DNA of 64,000 nt. It comes from Korobacter sp963703075 (GTDB lineage Bacteria > Acidobacteriota > Terriglobia > Terriglobales > Acidobacteriaceae). The position numbers and the translations under genes are program-made. The stretch lies in NCBI GenBank assembly GCA_963703075.1, contig OY969786.1, positions 3,348,001 to 3,412,000 of the forward strand, in the 5' to 3' direction. The notes beneath the pieces are model-generated. The model was not told where the DNA came from and ran no database searches. It was given only the letters and a program-made list of their open reading frames with translations. Below are positions 25,883 through 34,237 of this stretch, in pieces. The first letter of the stretch is position 1. Every line of letters starts with the position of its first letter.

Positions 25883-27106
25883 TCACTCCACCTGGTGCTT
25901 CGCCGTGTATCCTTCGCGATACGCTAACACCGTTTTCAAGTCTTTGCCCTTTTCGTTTTTCACCGTCAGCGGCTTCCCGCTCCCGTCGCCCGCCACCAGT
26001 TCCACCTTCAGTTTCCGGTAGGAACCATCCTGCTTGCGGTTGGTCGGGTGATACGACAGCGTGTACTGGTTGCGCACCCGCGCGGCAATGTCTTTGAAGA
26101 TGTCGGGATACTCGCCCTCAAAGCGCGGATGGTACCACTGCCCGCCCGTCAGCTTCGCGTACGTATTCATCTCGTTGTCCGCCTGCAGGTAATCCATCTG
26201 ACGCACCGATCCCATCCCGTGCGCCTCGGCCCACAGCAGGTAAACCTGCCCCGTGCTGATCGGGAAGATCGTTACATTCGGCGTCGCCTTCACCTTCTTC
26301 TGGATCTGGTCCCACGTCAGCTTGCTGAACGTATCGCGACCCGATGCGACCAGCACAATCTCTTTCCGTCCCTCGATGCGGTCCAACCGGTCCAGCGTGT
26401 CGTACAGTGCGTCGAACACGTTCGTCTCGCTGAAGCCCGGAATGCGCATCGTGTTCAGCGCCGCATAAATCTGCCGCTTGTCCTGGGTGAAGTCCGTCAG
26501 GATGTGGGTCTTCATATCGAACTCGGTGACCGCGATCCAGTCGTCCTTCTTCAGGTTCGCCGCAAAGTTATACGAAGCCACCAGCGCGTCGTACATGAAC
26601 TCGTACGTACGGTTGCTGTTGGCGAACTCCACCAGCAAAACTGCCGTGATCGGCGCCTCCGTCTGCGAGAAGTTCGTGATCTGCTGCTCCACACCATCTT
26701 CGTAGATGTGGAAGTTTTCCTTCTTCAGTCCGGGGATGAACCCGCCATCCTTGGTGTTCGCCGACACGTCGATGCTGACCAGCGGCACTTCCACGCTGAT
26801 CGAATAGCTCGGCGTGTTCTCGTTCGCGTTTGTCTTCGGCCTCGGCGGAGGTGGCGGAGGCGGCGGCGTCTCCGTCTTCTTGGGCACCGCCATCGGCCCC
26901 GTGTCGCCCGTCGGTCCGCCTGCTTCCGGAACCTCCGGCTGCTGCTGTTGCTGCCCGCTCTGTGGCTGGGTCTGCCCATTTTGCGCGAACGCGAACTGCG
27001 GAGGCAGTACGAGCCCGGCTATCACCGCCGCCGTAATCCCAGCGGCACATGCTTCCTGACCGATCGTGCTAAGCAAAAATTTGAGGGTACTGTAGGGCAA
27101 CTTCAT
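25883..27106 (-). CDS. Secreted VWFA-domain protein of the acidobacterial type
   Basis: 407 residues with an N-terminal signal ending about FAFAQ, a low-complexity Gln/Pro linker including a run of eight prolines (80-90), and a von Willebrand A-like domain from about 105. The opening strands read VPLVSIDVSANTKDGGFIPG, with NFHIYEDGVEQQI and later LLVEFANSNRTYEFMYDAL in place of a canonical MIDAS DxSxS. This is the TIGR03436-like family of acidobacteria, role unknown (possibly adhesion or envelope complexes). The C-terminal portion ends in a basic beta-rich region (TLSYHPTNRKQDGSYRKLKV). It is divergent from the S55 protein with 290 bp between starts. Confidence 0.85.
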   Translation of the reverse strand: MKLPYSTLKFLLSTIGQEACAAGITAAVIAGLVLPPQFAFAQNGQTQPQSGQQQQQPEVPEAGGPTGDTGPMAVPKKTETPPPPPPPPRPKTNANENTPSYSISVEVPLVSIDVSANTKDGGFIPGLKKENFHIYEDGVEQQITNFSQTEAPITAVLLVEFANSNRTYEFMYDALVASYNFAANLKKDDWIAVTEFDMKTHILTDFTQDKRQIYAALNTMRIPGFSETNVFDALYDTLDRLDRIEGRKEIVLVASGRDTFSKLTWDQIQKKVKATPNVTIFPISTGQVYLLWAEAHGMGSVRQMDYLQADNEMNTYAKLTGGQWYHPRFEGEYPDIFKDIAARVRNQYTLSYHPTNRKQDGSYRKLKVELVAGDGSGKPLTVKNEKGKDLKTVLAYREGYTAKHQVE

Positions 27107-27396
27107 GGGTTTAGAACACCAGCCTCTTTGCTAGTATAGACGCACTTTTGACCACTCTTTTTGCAGTCATGAGGCGTGCATCTCGCGCTTTATGAAACGA
27201 GGTGCTCACCTCCAGGGGGAGCCATCGTCCCAATGAGAGTGGCTGAAAATCTTCGGCGAGCCCAGCACTTGCGCTGGCCGGAGCGGTTGAAACGATGTTC
27301 CCGCCATGCGCCGCACCTGCGCACGACGGGGTGACAGATCGCCACACTTTTTCTGACGACGGCGCGGCCCTGCGGTATCGCTGTCCAGGTGGTGGA

Positions 27397-29244
27397 ATGA
27401 AATTTGTTGTCCGCTGCATTCTTGCTTCACTCCTGTTGGCAAACTCCGCCAACTTGTTCGCCCAAAGCACCAACGCGCCTGAAAGTGCCAAGCCCAACGT
27501 CCCCATCATGCCTCTCGACCAGGTCAAGACCGGCATGAAGGGCGTCGCCTACACCGTCTTTGAAGGCACTCAGCCCGAACCCATGGATTTGGTCGTGCTT
27601 GGCGTGCTGCGCAACATGACCGGCCCCAAGAGCGATGTCATCCTCGTTCGTTTGCAGGGAGCCAAGCCCGAATACACCGGTATCGTGGCGGGTATGAGCG
27701 GTAGCCCCGTCTATATCGACGGGAAACTGGTGGGCGCGATAGCGTACCGCATCGGCGAATTCTCCAAGGAACCCATTGCCGGCGTCACTCCCATCGGCCA
27801 GATGCTCGAGATCAACGCCATGGACAGCGATCCCGCGAACTCCGACGCCGCCCGCAATGCCGGCGCGCCCGGCAAACTTGACGCCAGCGTTACCGGCACG
27901 CAAGCCGCTTCCCGTACCTCCGGCCCGGGCCTCGCATCGTCCGCCGCCAATGCCAACGGATTCGCCAACGTTCTTACCCCCATCGCCACCCCGCTCGTCT
28001 TCAGCGGCTTCGACCAGAGCGCCATCCAAATGTTCGCCCCGCAGTTCACCGCCGCCGGCATCACCCCGGTCATGGGCGCGGGCTCCGTCGATACCTCCAT
28101 CAAGCAGCCCGAACCTCTCGTCCCCGGCTCCGCCGTGAGCGCCCTCTTTGTGCGTGGCGACATGAGCATCGCCGGCACCTGCACCGTCACCTACGTCGAT
28201 ACGCAGCGCCTTCTCGCCTGCGGCCACCCGATCTTGAATTACGGCGCGGTCGATATGCCCATGACCAAGGCCGAGGTGCTCGCAACTCTGCCCTCGCCTG
28301 CCAACGCCTTCAAGATCGTCAATGCCACGGAACCTGTCGGCGCCTTCGTCCAGGACCGACATACCGGCATCCTCGGCCGCTTCGGTGAAGAACCGAAGAT
28401 GATCCCCGTGACCTTGACCTTCCACGGCACATCGAGCCCCAAGACCTTTCACTACGAGGTCCTCAACAACGCCAAGATCACCCCGGTTGCCATGATGGCC
28501 ACCGTTTACAACGCCCTCCAGGGCATGAACGAATACGGCGAAGACACCACCTATCGCATGCAGGGCGACATCAACGTCGCCGGTTTCCCCAAGCTCGAAC
28601 TGCAGAACATGTTCGCCCCCACCGATGGCGCTCAGCCCACCGCCTATAGCATGGCCATCTCGATCGGCGACAAGTTCAACCGCATCTTCGACAATCCTTA
28701 CGAGACGCCCAACATCCAGGGTGTCGAGCTGAACTTCGACCTGGTCCACGATCGGCGCTGGGCACGCCTTGAAACCGCCCGCACCGACGTCACCGAAGTC
28801 CGCCCTGGCGATGAGATCACCATCGAAACCGTGCTCCGGCCCTATCGCGGCGAGCAGGTCGTTCGCGAAATTCCGGTTAAGATCCCGACCTCCAGCCCCA
28901 AGGGCCAGCTCCGCATTCTCGTCAGCGACGGCGATACCCTCGACAAGATGCGCCGCACCGGCGCCAATTCCAACCGCCGCTTCGATCTCGGCTCGACCAT
29001 CGCGCTTCTGAACAAAGAGCACGAGAATTCGCGCGTTTACGTCTCGCTCCTCGAAGCCAATCCGCAAGCCATGGTGCAGGACAAAGTCATGCCCACCCTG
29101 CCGATCAGCGTTATGAACGTAATGGACGGCATGCGTGGCACCCAGGACATGGTCGTCGTCGGCGAGAGCAGCGTCAACGAAGCCTCCACCCCCGTCGACT
29201 ACGTAGTCTCCGGCGCCCAGGTCATCACCATCGACGTGAAGTAA
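27397..29244 (+). CDS. SpoIVB-type S55 peptidase domain protein, exported
   Basis: 615 residues from the ATG at 27397, which follows a GGTGG site and begins a signal peptide (CILASLLLANSANLFAQ). The N-terminal part holds the S55 signature: GMKGVAYTVFEGTQPEP, then IVAGMSGSPVYIDGKLVGA with the candidate nucleophile serine, and LLACGHPILNYG. Residues about 330-615 are beta-rich and unassigned. Well known in spore formers (SpoIVB), this domain also occurs in acidobacteria in large exported proteins of unknown substrate. An antisense frame of more than 600 codons covers the gene but has no protein features. Confidence 0.85.
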   Translation: MKFVVRCILASLLLANSANLFAQSTNAPESAKPNVPIMPLDQVKTGMKGVAYTVFEGTQPEPMDLVVLGVLRNMTGPKSDVILVRLQGAKPEYTGIVAGMSGSPVYIDGKLVGAIAYRIGEFSKEPIAGVTPIGQMLEINAMDSDPANSDAARNAGAPGKLDASVTGTQAASRTSGPGLASSAANANGFANVLTPIATPLVFSGFDQSAIQMFAPQFTAAGITPVMGAGSVDTSIKQPEPLVPGSAVSALFVRGDMSIAGTCTVTYVDTQRLLACGHPILNYGAVDMPMTKAEVLATLPSPANAFKIVNATEPVGAFVQDRHTGILGRFGEEPKMIPVTLTFHGTSSPKTFHYEVLNNAKITPVAMMATVYNALQGMNEYGEDTTYRMQGDINVAGFPKLELQNMFAPTDGAQPTAYSMAISIGDKFNRIFDNPYETPNIQGVELNFDLVHDRRWARLETARTDVTEVRPGDEITIETVLRPYRGEQVVREIPVKIPTSSPKGQLRILVSDGDTLDKMRRTGANSNRRFDLGSTIALLNKEHENSRVYVSLLEANPQAMVQDKVMPTLPISVMNVMDGMRGTQDMVVVGESSVNEASTPVDYVVSGAQVITIDVK

Positions 29245-29286
29245 GTACTCCGCCACGGCGCCGCGCTCGCTCAGACCACAAACAAA

Positions 29287-29310
29287 AAGCCCGCTCCGCA
29301 GAGCGGGCTT
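29287..29310 (-). terminator. Intrinsic terminator (mainly for the minus-strand gene)
   Basis: AAGCCCGCTC-cgca-GAGCGGGCTT forms a perfect stem; a run of five A on the plus-strand left side gives a T-tract on the minus strand. It lies between two convergent genes, so it may also slow plus-strand transcripts. Confidence 0.8.
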
Positions 29311-29324
29311 GTGAACTCAACCCT

Positions 29325-30269
29325 TCACTGCACATTCACATCCTGGCGGACGCGATACATGACGTTCTTCGTGTCATACGCCTGCACCGTCACCAGGTGC
29401 GTTCCATGTGCGGCCGGCACGTTTTGCCGCAACGTCGGGCCGGTGGATGTCGCAATCAACTTGCTATCAAAGTAAAGCTGCATCAGCTTGATCGGATTGC
29501 TGTCCCCCTGCACTTCAGCATTCACCACGATGGGCGACGTCGTATCCTCGTAGTTGCTGCTTGGCGAGTTCACCACCAATCCTTCGCCGCAGCCGTAGTC
29601 TCCGCAATTGGGAGCTTCTAGATACCCGGTGTAGGCCAGCGTCTTTGTAATCGTGCCTCCAGACGTCGTCTTCGCCACTACCTTCATCGTGATAGGCTTT
29701 CCATTCACCGGAGTACCGAAGACCCCATTCAGATTCTGCCCGTTGATGAAAGCTCCCTGGAGGATTCCATTGAAGTACACCGAGTATTCGGTAATGTTCG
29801 GTGCGCCACCGATTGATATCTGGGTGCTGGAAGGTTGAAACGAACCTTGTGTCGGAGAACAGATGGTGAATCCGGAGGACGGCGACGCGCATGGCCGAAC
29901 GATTCCATCCAACTCGGTCAGATATTCCGATGTCTGAAACAGATGCCCTCCTTGGTCGTAAGCTTGGAGAACGTAGTGATGCTTTCCATTGTAGGCAGCC
30001 GGTCCTCCGTAAACCTGGGTAGCAAAAGAATCCAGATTGTTCATCTGCAGGACCTTTACGCCGTCCGCGTACAAGATCATTCGCACAATGCCGCCACTTT
30101 CTCCCGTGGCCGCCGCTTCGAAGATCGGCGTCTGCGTGATCGTTGAATTCGGCGTCGGAAAACAAATCACTGCTCCAGCGGATTTCGGCGGAGCGCAGGC
30201 GGCCTGCATTACAACCGGCTGACTACAGACAAGCATTCCGAGAAGTAGGTATGGAGAGAGTCGACGCAT
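29325..30269 (-). CDS. Secreted Ig-like beta-sandwich repeat protein
   Basis: 314 residues with a signal peptide (LLLGMLVCSQPVVMQAACA). Three repeats of about 95 residues start with a C-x-P or C-SP motif (VICFPTPNSTITQTP, FTICSPTQGSFQPSS and GEGLVVNSPSSNYEDTTSP) and contain the KLMQLYFDSKLI / RMILYADGVKVLQM type strands, the layout of Big/Ig-like domains in acidobacterial exported proteins. Paired cysteines suggest disulfides. A surface binding role is plausible but not shown. No operon partner. Confidence 0.7.
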   Translation of the reverse strand: MRRLSPYLLLGMLVCSQPVVMQAACAPPKSAGAVICFPTPNSTITQTPIFEAAATGESGGIVRMILYADGVKVLQMNNLDSFATQVYGGPAAYNGKHHYVLQAYDQGGHLFQTSEYLTELDGIVRPCASPSSGFTICSPTQGSFQPSSTQISIGGAPNITEYSVYFNGILQGAFINGQNLNGVFGTPVNGKPITMKVVAKTTSGGTITKTLAYTGYLEAPNCGDYGCGEGLVVNSPSSNYEDTTSPIVVNAEVQGDSNPIKLMQLYFDSKLIATSTGPTLRQNVPAAHGTHLVTVQAYDTKNVMYRVRQDVNVQ

Positions 30270-30453
30270 AGTTTCCCCTGGATTCGCAGCTAAATCAAAG
30301 CTCCCGAACTATAACCTCCAGCAACTCTCTTGTAAATCGCCAGGCTGAAAATACTTCGCCTCGGCTTCTTACAACCTGCGCTCACACTGCCGCATCCTGC
30401 AGGCCACCCCGGTATCACCCGATGTCGCCTGCGTGCTACCCTTTCCCAATCCC

Positions 30454-32817
30454 ATGAAAGCCGCTCTCCTTTTCCTTCTTCTTACCTCGCTGGCCTGTGC
30501 CGAAGGCACCCGCACCTGGGAGCAGTCAAAATACGACGACTTCGAAAAAGGGACAGCCAAGGGCGTTGCCATTCGCAGCAACGGCTCCCTCGAACTCGCC
30601 CCCCGCTTCAAATCTGTTTTCACTTCGCCCTCCACCTACATCTGGTCGATCGTCTCCGACAACCAGGGCAACATCTTCGCGGCCGCCGGATCCCCCGCGC
30701 GTGTCTACCGCATTGCTAACGGCCGCGCTACCATCGTCTTTGCCCCTGAAGAACTACAGGTCCAGGTCCTCGCCCTCGCCGACGATGGCACTCTTTTCGC
30801 CGCCACCTCGCCCGACGGACGGGTTTACAAAATCGTTCGCAAAGGCACCCCCGCCGAAAAAACCGCTGTCAAGCAAACCGCCCAGCCCCCCGTGAACACC
30901 GCCCAGAATGCCGCTGCCAACGAACCCGGCGGCAATCGCTTGCAGCCCAGCCTGCCCATCGATCCCGATTACACTGCCACCGTTTTCTACGAACCGAAAA
31001 CCAAATACATCTGGGACCTGGCCCTCGATGCCGAAGGCCGCCTCTACATCGCCACCGGCGACAATGGCGAAATCTTCCGCGTCGACCGCAGCGGCCAGGG
31101 CAGCGTCTTTTTCAAGAGCGACGAAGCTCATATCCGCAAGCTCGCCTTCGATAACAAGCAGAACCTCATCGCCGGTTCCGATGGCAGCGGCCTCGTCTAT
31201 CGCATCTCTCCGCAAGGCGATGGCTTCGTCCTCTACAGCGCGCCGAAAAAAGAAATCACCGCCCTCGCCGTCGACCAGCAGGGCAACATCTACGCCGCTG
31301 GCGTAGGCGAAAAGCGTGCCGCCGAAAGCTCTGCGCCCACCGGGCCGCCATCTCCCGGCACCGTCGTTCCCCTATCGCCGCAACCCGGCCTGCCTGCCGG
31401 CGTCGTCGTTCCCTTGCAAACCCTCGCGGCCACCGGCGGCTCCGAGGTCTATCGCATCGCCCCCGACGGCTCGCCCCATCGCATTTGGGATTCCCCGACC
31501 GACATCGTCTATACCTTGGCCTTCGACGCCAGCGGCCGCCTCATCGCCGGCACCGGCAATCGCGGACGCATCTACTCCATCGCTCCCGACGGTACGTTCG
31601 CCGATCTGCTCGACGCCAGCGCCAGCCAGGTCACCGCCATCACCCACGCTGCCGACGGGGGTCTCCAGGTCGCTACCAGCAATCTCGGCAAGATCTTCGA
31701 AATGGGCTCAACCGCCGGTACCGAAGGAGCCTTTGAAAGCGATGTCTTCGACGCTCGCATTTTTTCGAAGTGGGGACGTGCCCAGCTTCGCGGTACCGGC
31801 AACATCGAACTCTTCGCCCGCAGCGGCAACGTCGACAACCCCGATCGCAACTGGAGCGCCTGGCGCAAAGTCGACATCCTGCGCGAGTTCCCCGTCGATA
31901 CTCCGCCCGCCCGCTTCATCCAGTGGCGCGCCGTCCTTCATGAAGGCCCCACCGGGCCTTCGCTCAACAGCGTCACCCTCTTTTACCTGCCGAAGAACGT
32001 TGCCCCCGTCATCGACGAGGTCTATGTGCAGACCGGCGCGCGCTTCCCCGAAACCTCACACTCCGACTCCAACACCGTGACCGTCGGTCCTTCCAGCACG
32101 CCGTCTTCTTCCCACTCCGATACCCCGCCCACCGCCGTGCGCGATCGCACCTCCGTCGCCGTGCGCTGGGACGCTCACGACGATAACGAGGACACTCTTG
32201 TCTACAGCCTCTGGTATCGCGGCGATGGCGAGTCCCGCTGGAAGCTGATGCAGGACAACCTGACCGACAAATTCTTCTCCTTCGACGCCGGACTGCTTCC
32301 CGACGGTGGCTACACGATGCGCATCCTCGCCACCGACGCCCCTTCACACACTCCCGAGGACGCCCTCAGCGCTCAGAAAGAAAGTTCGCGCTTCGAAGTC
32401 GATAACACCCCGCCTGTCGTGCAGAACCTTGCCGCCGTCTACGACGGCAACAACATCCACACCACCTTCCGCGCCGAAGATAGTTTCTCCGTGATCAAGC
32501 ACGCCGAGTTCTCCGTCGACGCCGGCGATTGGCAGACCGTCGAGCCCATCGGCCAGCTCTCCGACTCTCGTGTCGAGAATTTTGACTTCACCGTGCCGCT
32601 GAACGTCGTTGCTCCCGCCGTCACCCCCAATCCAATCGAAGGCATTCCTGAGAGCGCTGTCCGTACCGCCGCCAACAATCGCAAACGCAATCAGAAAAAC
32701 GCTCCCACGCCACCCGCTCCCGCGCAGGATGAGCACGTCGTCGTCGTTCGCGTGTATGACCGCTTCGATAACCTGGGCTCCTCCAAGGTCATCGTGAAAA
32801 ACATCCCCCAGAAATAA
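30454..32817 (+). CDS. Large exported beta-propeller protein
   Basis: 787 residues from the ATG at 30454, with a short signal peptide (ALLFLLLTSLACA). Repeated strings of the form SDNQGNIFAAAGSPARVYRI, LDAEGRLYIATGDNGEIFRV and FDASGRLIAGTGNRGRIYSI at intervals of about 45-60 residues indicate six to eight NHL/Kelch-like blades (about 55-430). A C-terminal half (480-787) appears beta-rich, with Fn3-like portions. Possibly a binding or scaffold protein in the periplasm. No catalytic motif is seen. Confidence 0.75.
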   Translation: MKAALLFLLLTSLACAEGTRTWEQSKYDDFEKGTAKGVAIRSNGSLELAPRFKSVFTSPSTYIWSIVSDNQGNIFAAAGSPARVYRIANGRATIVFAPEELQVQVLALADDGTLFAATSPDGRVYKIVRKGTPAEKTAVKQTAQPPVNTAQNAAANEPGGNRLQPSLPIDPDYTATVFYEPKTKYIWDLALDAEGRLYIATGDNGEIFRVDRSGQGSVFFKSDEAHIRKLAFDNKQNLIAGSDGSGLVYRISPQGDGFVLYSAPKKEITALAVDQQGNIYAAGVGEKRAAESSAPTGPPSPGTVVPLSPQPGLPAGVVVPLQTLAATGGSEVYRIAPDGSPHRIWDSPTDIVYTLAFDASGRLIAGTGNRGRIYSIAPDGTFADLLDASASQVTAITHAADGGLQVATSNLGKIFEMGSTAGTEGAFESDVFDARIFSKWGRAQLRGTGNIELFARSGNVDNPDRNWSAWRKVDILREFPVDTPPARFIQWRAVLHEGPTGPSLNSVTLFYLPKNVAPVIDEVYVQTGARFPETSHSDSNTVTVGPSSTPSSSHSDTPPTAVRDRTSVAVRWDAHDDNEDTLVYSLWYRGDGESRWKLMQDNLTDKFFSFDAGLLPDGGYTMRILATDAPSHTPEDALSAQKESSRFEVDNTPPVVQNLAAVYDGNNIHTTFRAEDSFSVIKHAEFSVDAGDWQTVEPIGQLSDSRVENFDFTVPLNVVAPAVTPNPIEGIPESAVRTAANNRKRNQKNAPTPPAPAQDEHVVVVRVYDRFDNLGSSKVIVKNIPQK

Positions 32818-32823
32818 CGAATT

Positions 32824-32973
32824 TTCCATCTCTCGTTGTCTCACGACTTCGCGGAAGTCACGGGGGTGCCCCATCCTGAGCAAAGCGAAGGGTGGGGTCT
32901 TCCATCTCTCGTTGTCTCACGACTTCGCGGAAGTCACTGGGTGCCCCATCCTGAGCAAAGCGAAGGGTGGGGT
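32824..32973. repeat. Two tandem copies of a 76-bp hairpin-bearing repeat
   Basis: Copies begin at 32824 and 32900 (ttccatctctcgttgtctca...). Each carries two hairpins: gacttc-gcg-gaagtc, and ccccatcct ... agggtgggg. The second copy is about one base shorter (cacgggggtg versus cactgggtg). A related fragment (gtcatcctgagcgaaggatc) follows at 33002. The copies lie directly after the propeller gene and may act as transcription terminators. Confidence 0.85.
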
Positions 32974-33114
32974 TTTTCAAGCGCCACCTAATCTGACACC
33001 TGTCATCCTGAGCGAAGGATCTTGCATTCCACAACCAGCCCCGATCCTCTAACTACCCAAGGCAGAGGAGAAAAGAGCCAAATACGGGTCGCTCGTCCCC
33101 GCTACAATCCCTCT

Positions 33115-33696
33115 GTGCGCTTCCTCTTCGAAGATCTCGCGCTAGTCCTGTGCGCGATCTACGCCACTATTCCCGCCTTTTGGCTTACCCTTCATCCCTT
33201 CGCCAACCGTTGGCGCACCCGCGGCCGCCACTCCTTCAAACGCATCGTCCCCCTCTGGATCTTCTACATCGCCATCGCCGCCTGTGCCCTCATTCCTTGG
33301 CGCCATCGTGCTCTCTATACCACGCCCTTTGCTTTCATCCCCGGCGCACTCCTCGTCCTCACCGGGCTCTCGCTCTACCGCGCGGCCGCCCGCAACTTCA
33401 GCCGCGTTCAACTCAGCGGCCTCGCCGAACTCGAACCCGATCGCCATCAACAGTCCCTCGTCACCACTGGCATCCGCTCCCGCGTCCGTCACCCTATTTA
33501 CCTCGGACACCTCTGCGAACTGCTTGGCTGGACCCTCGGTTTCGGCACCCTGCCGCTCTTCGTTCTCACCGCCTTCGCCATCCTCACCGGCGCCTGCATG
33601 CTCCCCCTCGAAGACAACGAACTCGAACTACGCTTCGGCGAACCCTATCGCGACTACCGCCGCAAAGTTCCCGCCATCCTCCCGCGCTTCTTCTGA
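33115..33696 (+). CDS. Isoprenylcysteine-carboxyl-methyltransferase-like membrane protein
   Basis: 193 residues with about four transmembrane segments and the C-terminal family signature VRHPIYLGHL followed by EDNELELRFGEPYRDYRRKV, the S-adenosylmethionine-binding region of ICMT/PEMT-type membrane methyltransferases. The substrate is unknown in bacteria. The GTG at 33115 is chosen; an in-frame ATG 31 codons upstream lies in repeat-like sequence. A TACAAT -10-like hexamer (33103-33108) ends seven bases before the GTG, so the mRNA may be nearly leaderless, though no good -35 is visible. Confidence 0.72.
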   Translation: MRFLFEDLALVLCAIYATIPAFWLTLHPFANRWRTRGRHSFKRIVPLWIFYIAIAACALIPWRHRALYTTPFAFIPGALLVLTGLSLYRAAARNFSRVQLSGLAELEPDRHQQSLVTTGIRSRVRHPIYLGHLCELLGWTLGFGTLPLFVLTAFAILTGACMLPLEDNELELRFGEPYRDYRRKVPAILPRFF

Positions 33697-34237
33697 ATCT
33701 CCAATTTCAATCCCACTTCACTTTGCCTTGTTGTCATTGCGAGGAGCGAAGCGACGTGGCAATCTGCTGTGCCCTCCCGCGGCTCATGCCTTTTGCGACC
33801 CTTGTCCTTTGCCTCGCGGTCAGCCAATTCACCCTTCCGCATCTGCTTTCATTTCTCTTGTCATTGCGAGGAGCGAAGCGACGTGGCAATCTGCTGTTGC
33901 GCTCCTGCGGTCATGCCTTTCGCGACCCTTGTTCTTTGCCTCGCGGTCAGCCAATTCACCCTTCCGCATCTCCTTTCATTTTTCTTGTCATTGCGAGGAG
34001 CGAAGCGACGTGGCAATCTGCTGTGCGCTCCTGCGGCTCATACCTTTAGCGACCCTTGTTCTTTGCCTCGCGGTCAGCCGATTCACCCTTCCGCATCTCC
34101 TTTCATTTCTCTTGTCATTGCGAGGAGCGAAGCGACGTGGCAATCTGCTGTTGCCGTGCGCGCCAAGCCCCATCCCCCGAATTCGCTACAATGAACTTGC
34201 TTCACCCGAAACCTGACTCCTGATACCCGACACCTTC
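33697..34237. other. 541-bp gene-free region occupied mainly by tandem repeats
   Basis: From 33731 to 34155 the region is filled by the 127-bp repeat array listed next. Outside it, only 33697-33730 and about 80 bp before the permease gene remain, the latter with a TACAAT hexamer (34187-34192) that might be a -10 box without a clear -35. Open frames that cross the array in several phases are repeat artefacts. Confidence 0.7.
33731..34155. repeat. 127-bp tandem repeat, three full units and a partial fourth
   Basis: The string ttgtcattgcgaggagcg starts at 33731, 33858, 33985 and 34112, a constant period of 127. Each unit has a 38-base core that folds (attgc ... gcaat with an internal gcgaagcg) and an 88-base variable spacer ending in cctcgcggtcagcc...cttccgcatct. 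The core is a widespread dispersed bacterial repeat. Another diverged core is at 35574. Confidence 0.95.

Noticed and set aside
27427..29256. Minus-strand open frame of about 609 codons opposite the S55 peptidase gene
   Set aside because: It mirrors the coding gene exactly and has no ribosome site, signal or domain; GC-rich third positions keep the opposite strand open. The plus-strand protein has clear family motifs.
33731..34155. CRISPR array
   Set aside because: Units are 127 bp long with conserved spacers; CRISPR spacers would be unique and no cas genes exist nearby.
33769..34194. Several open frames across the repeat array
   Set aside because: They repeat the same residues with the 127-bp period in more than one phase; a repeat artefact.
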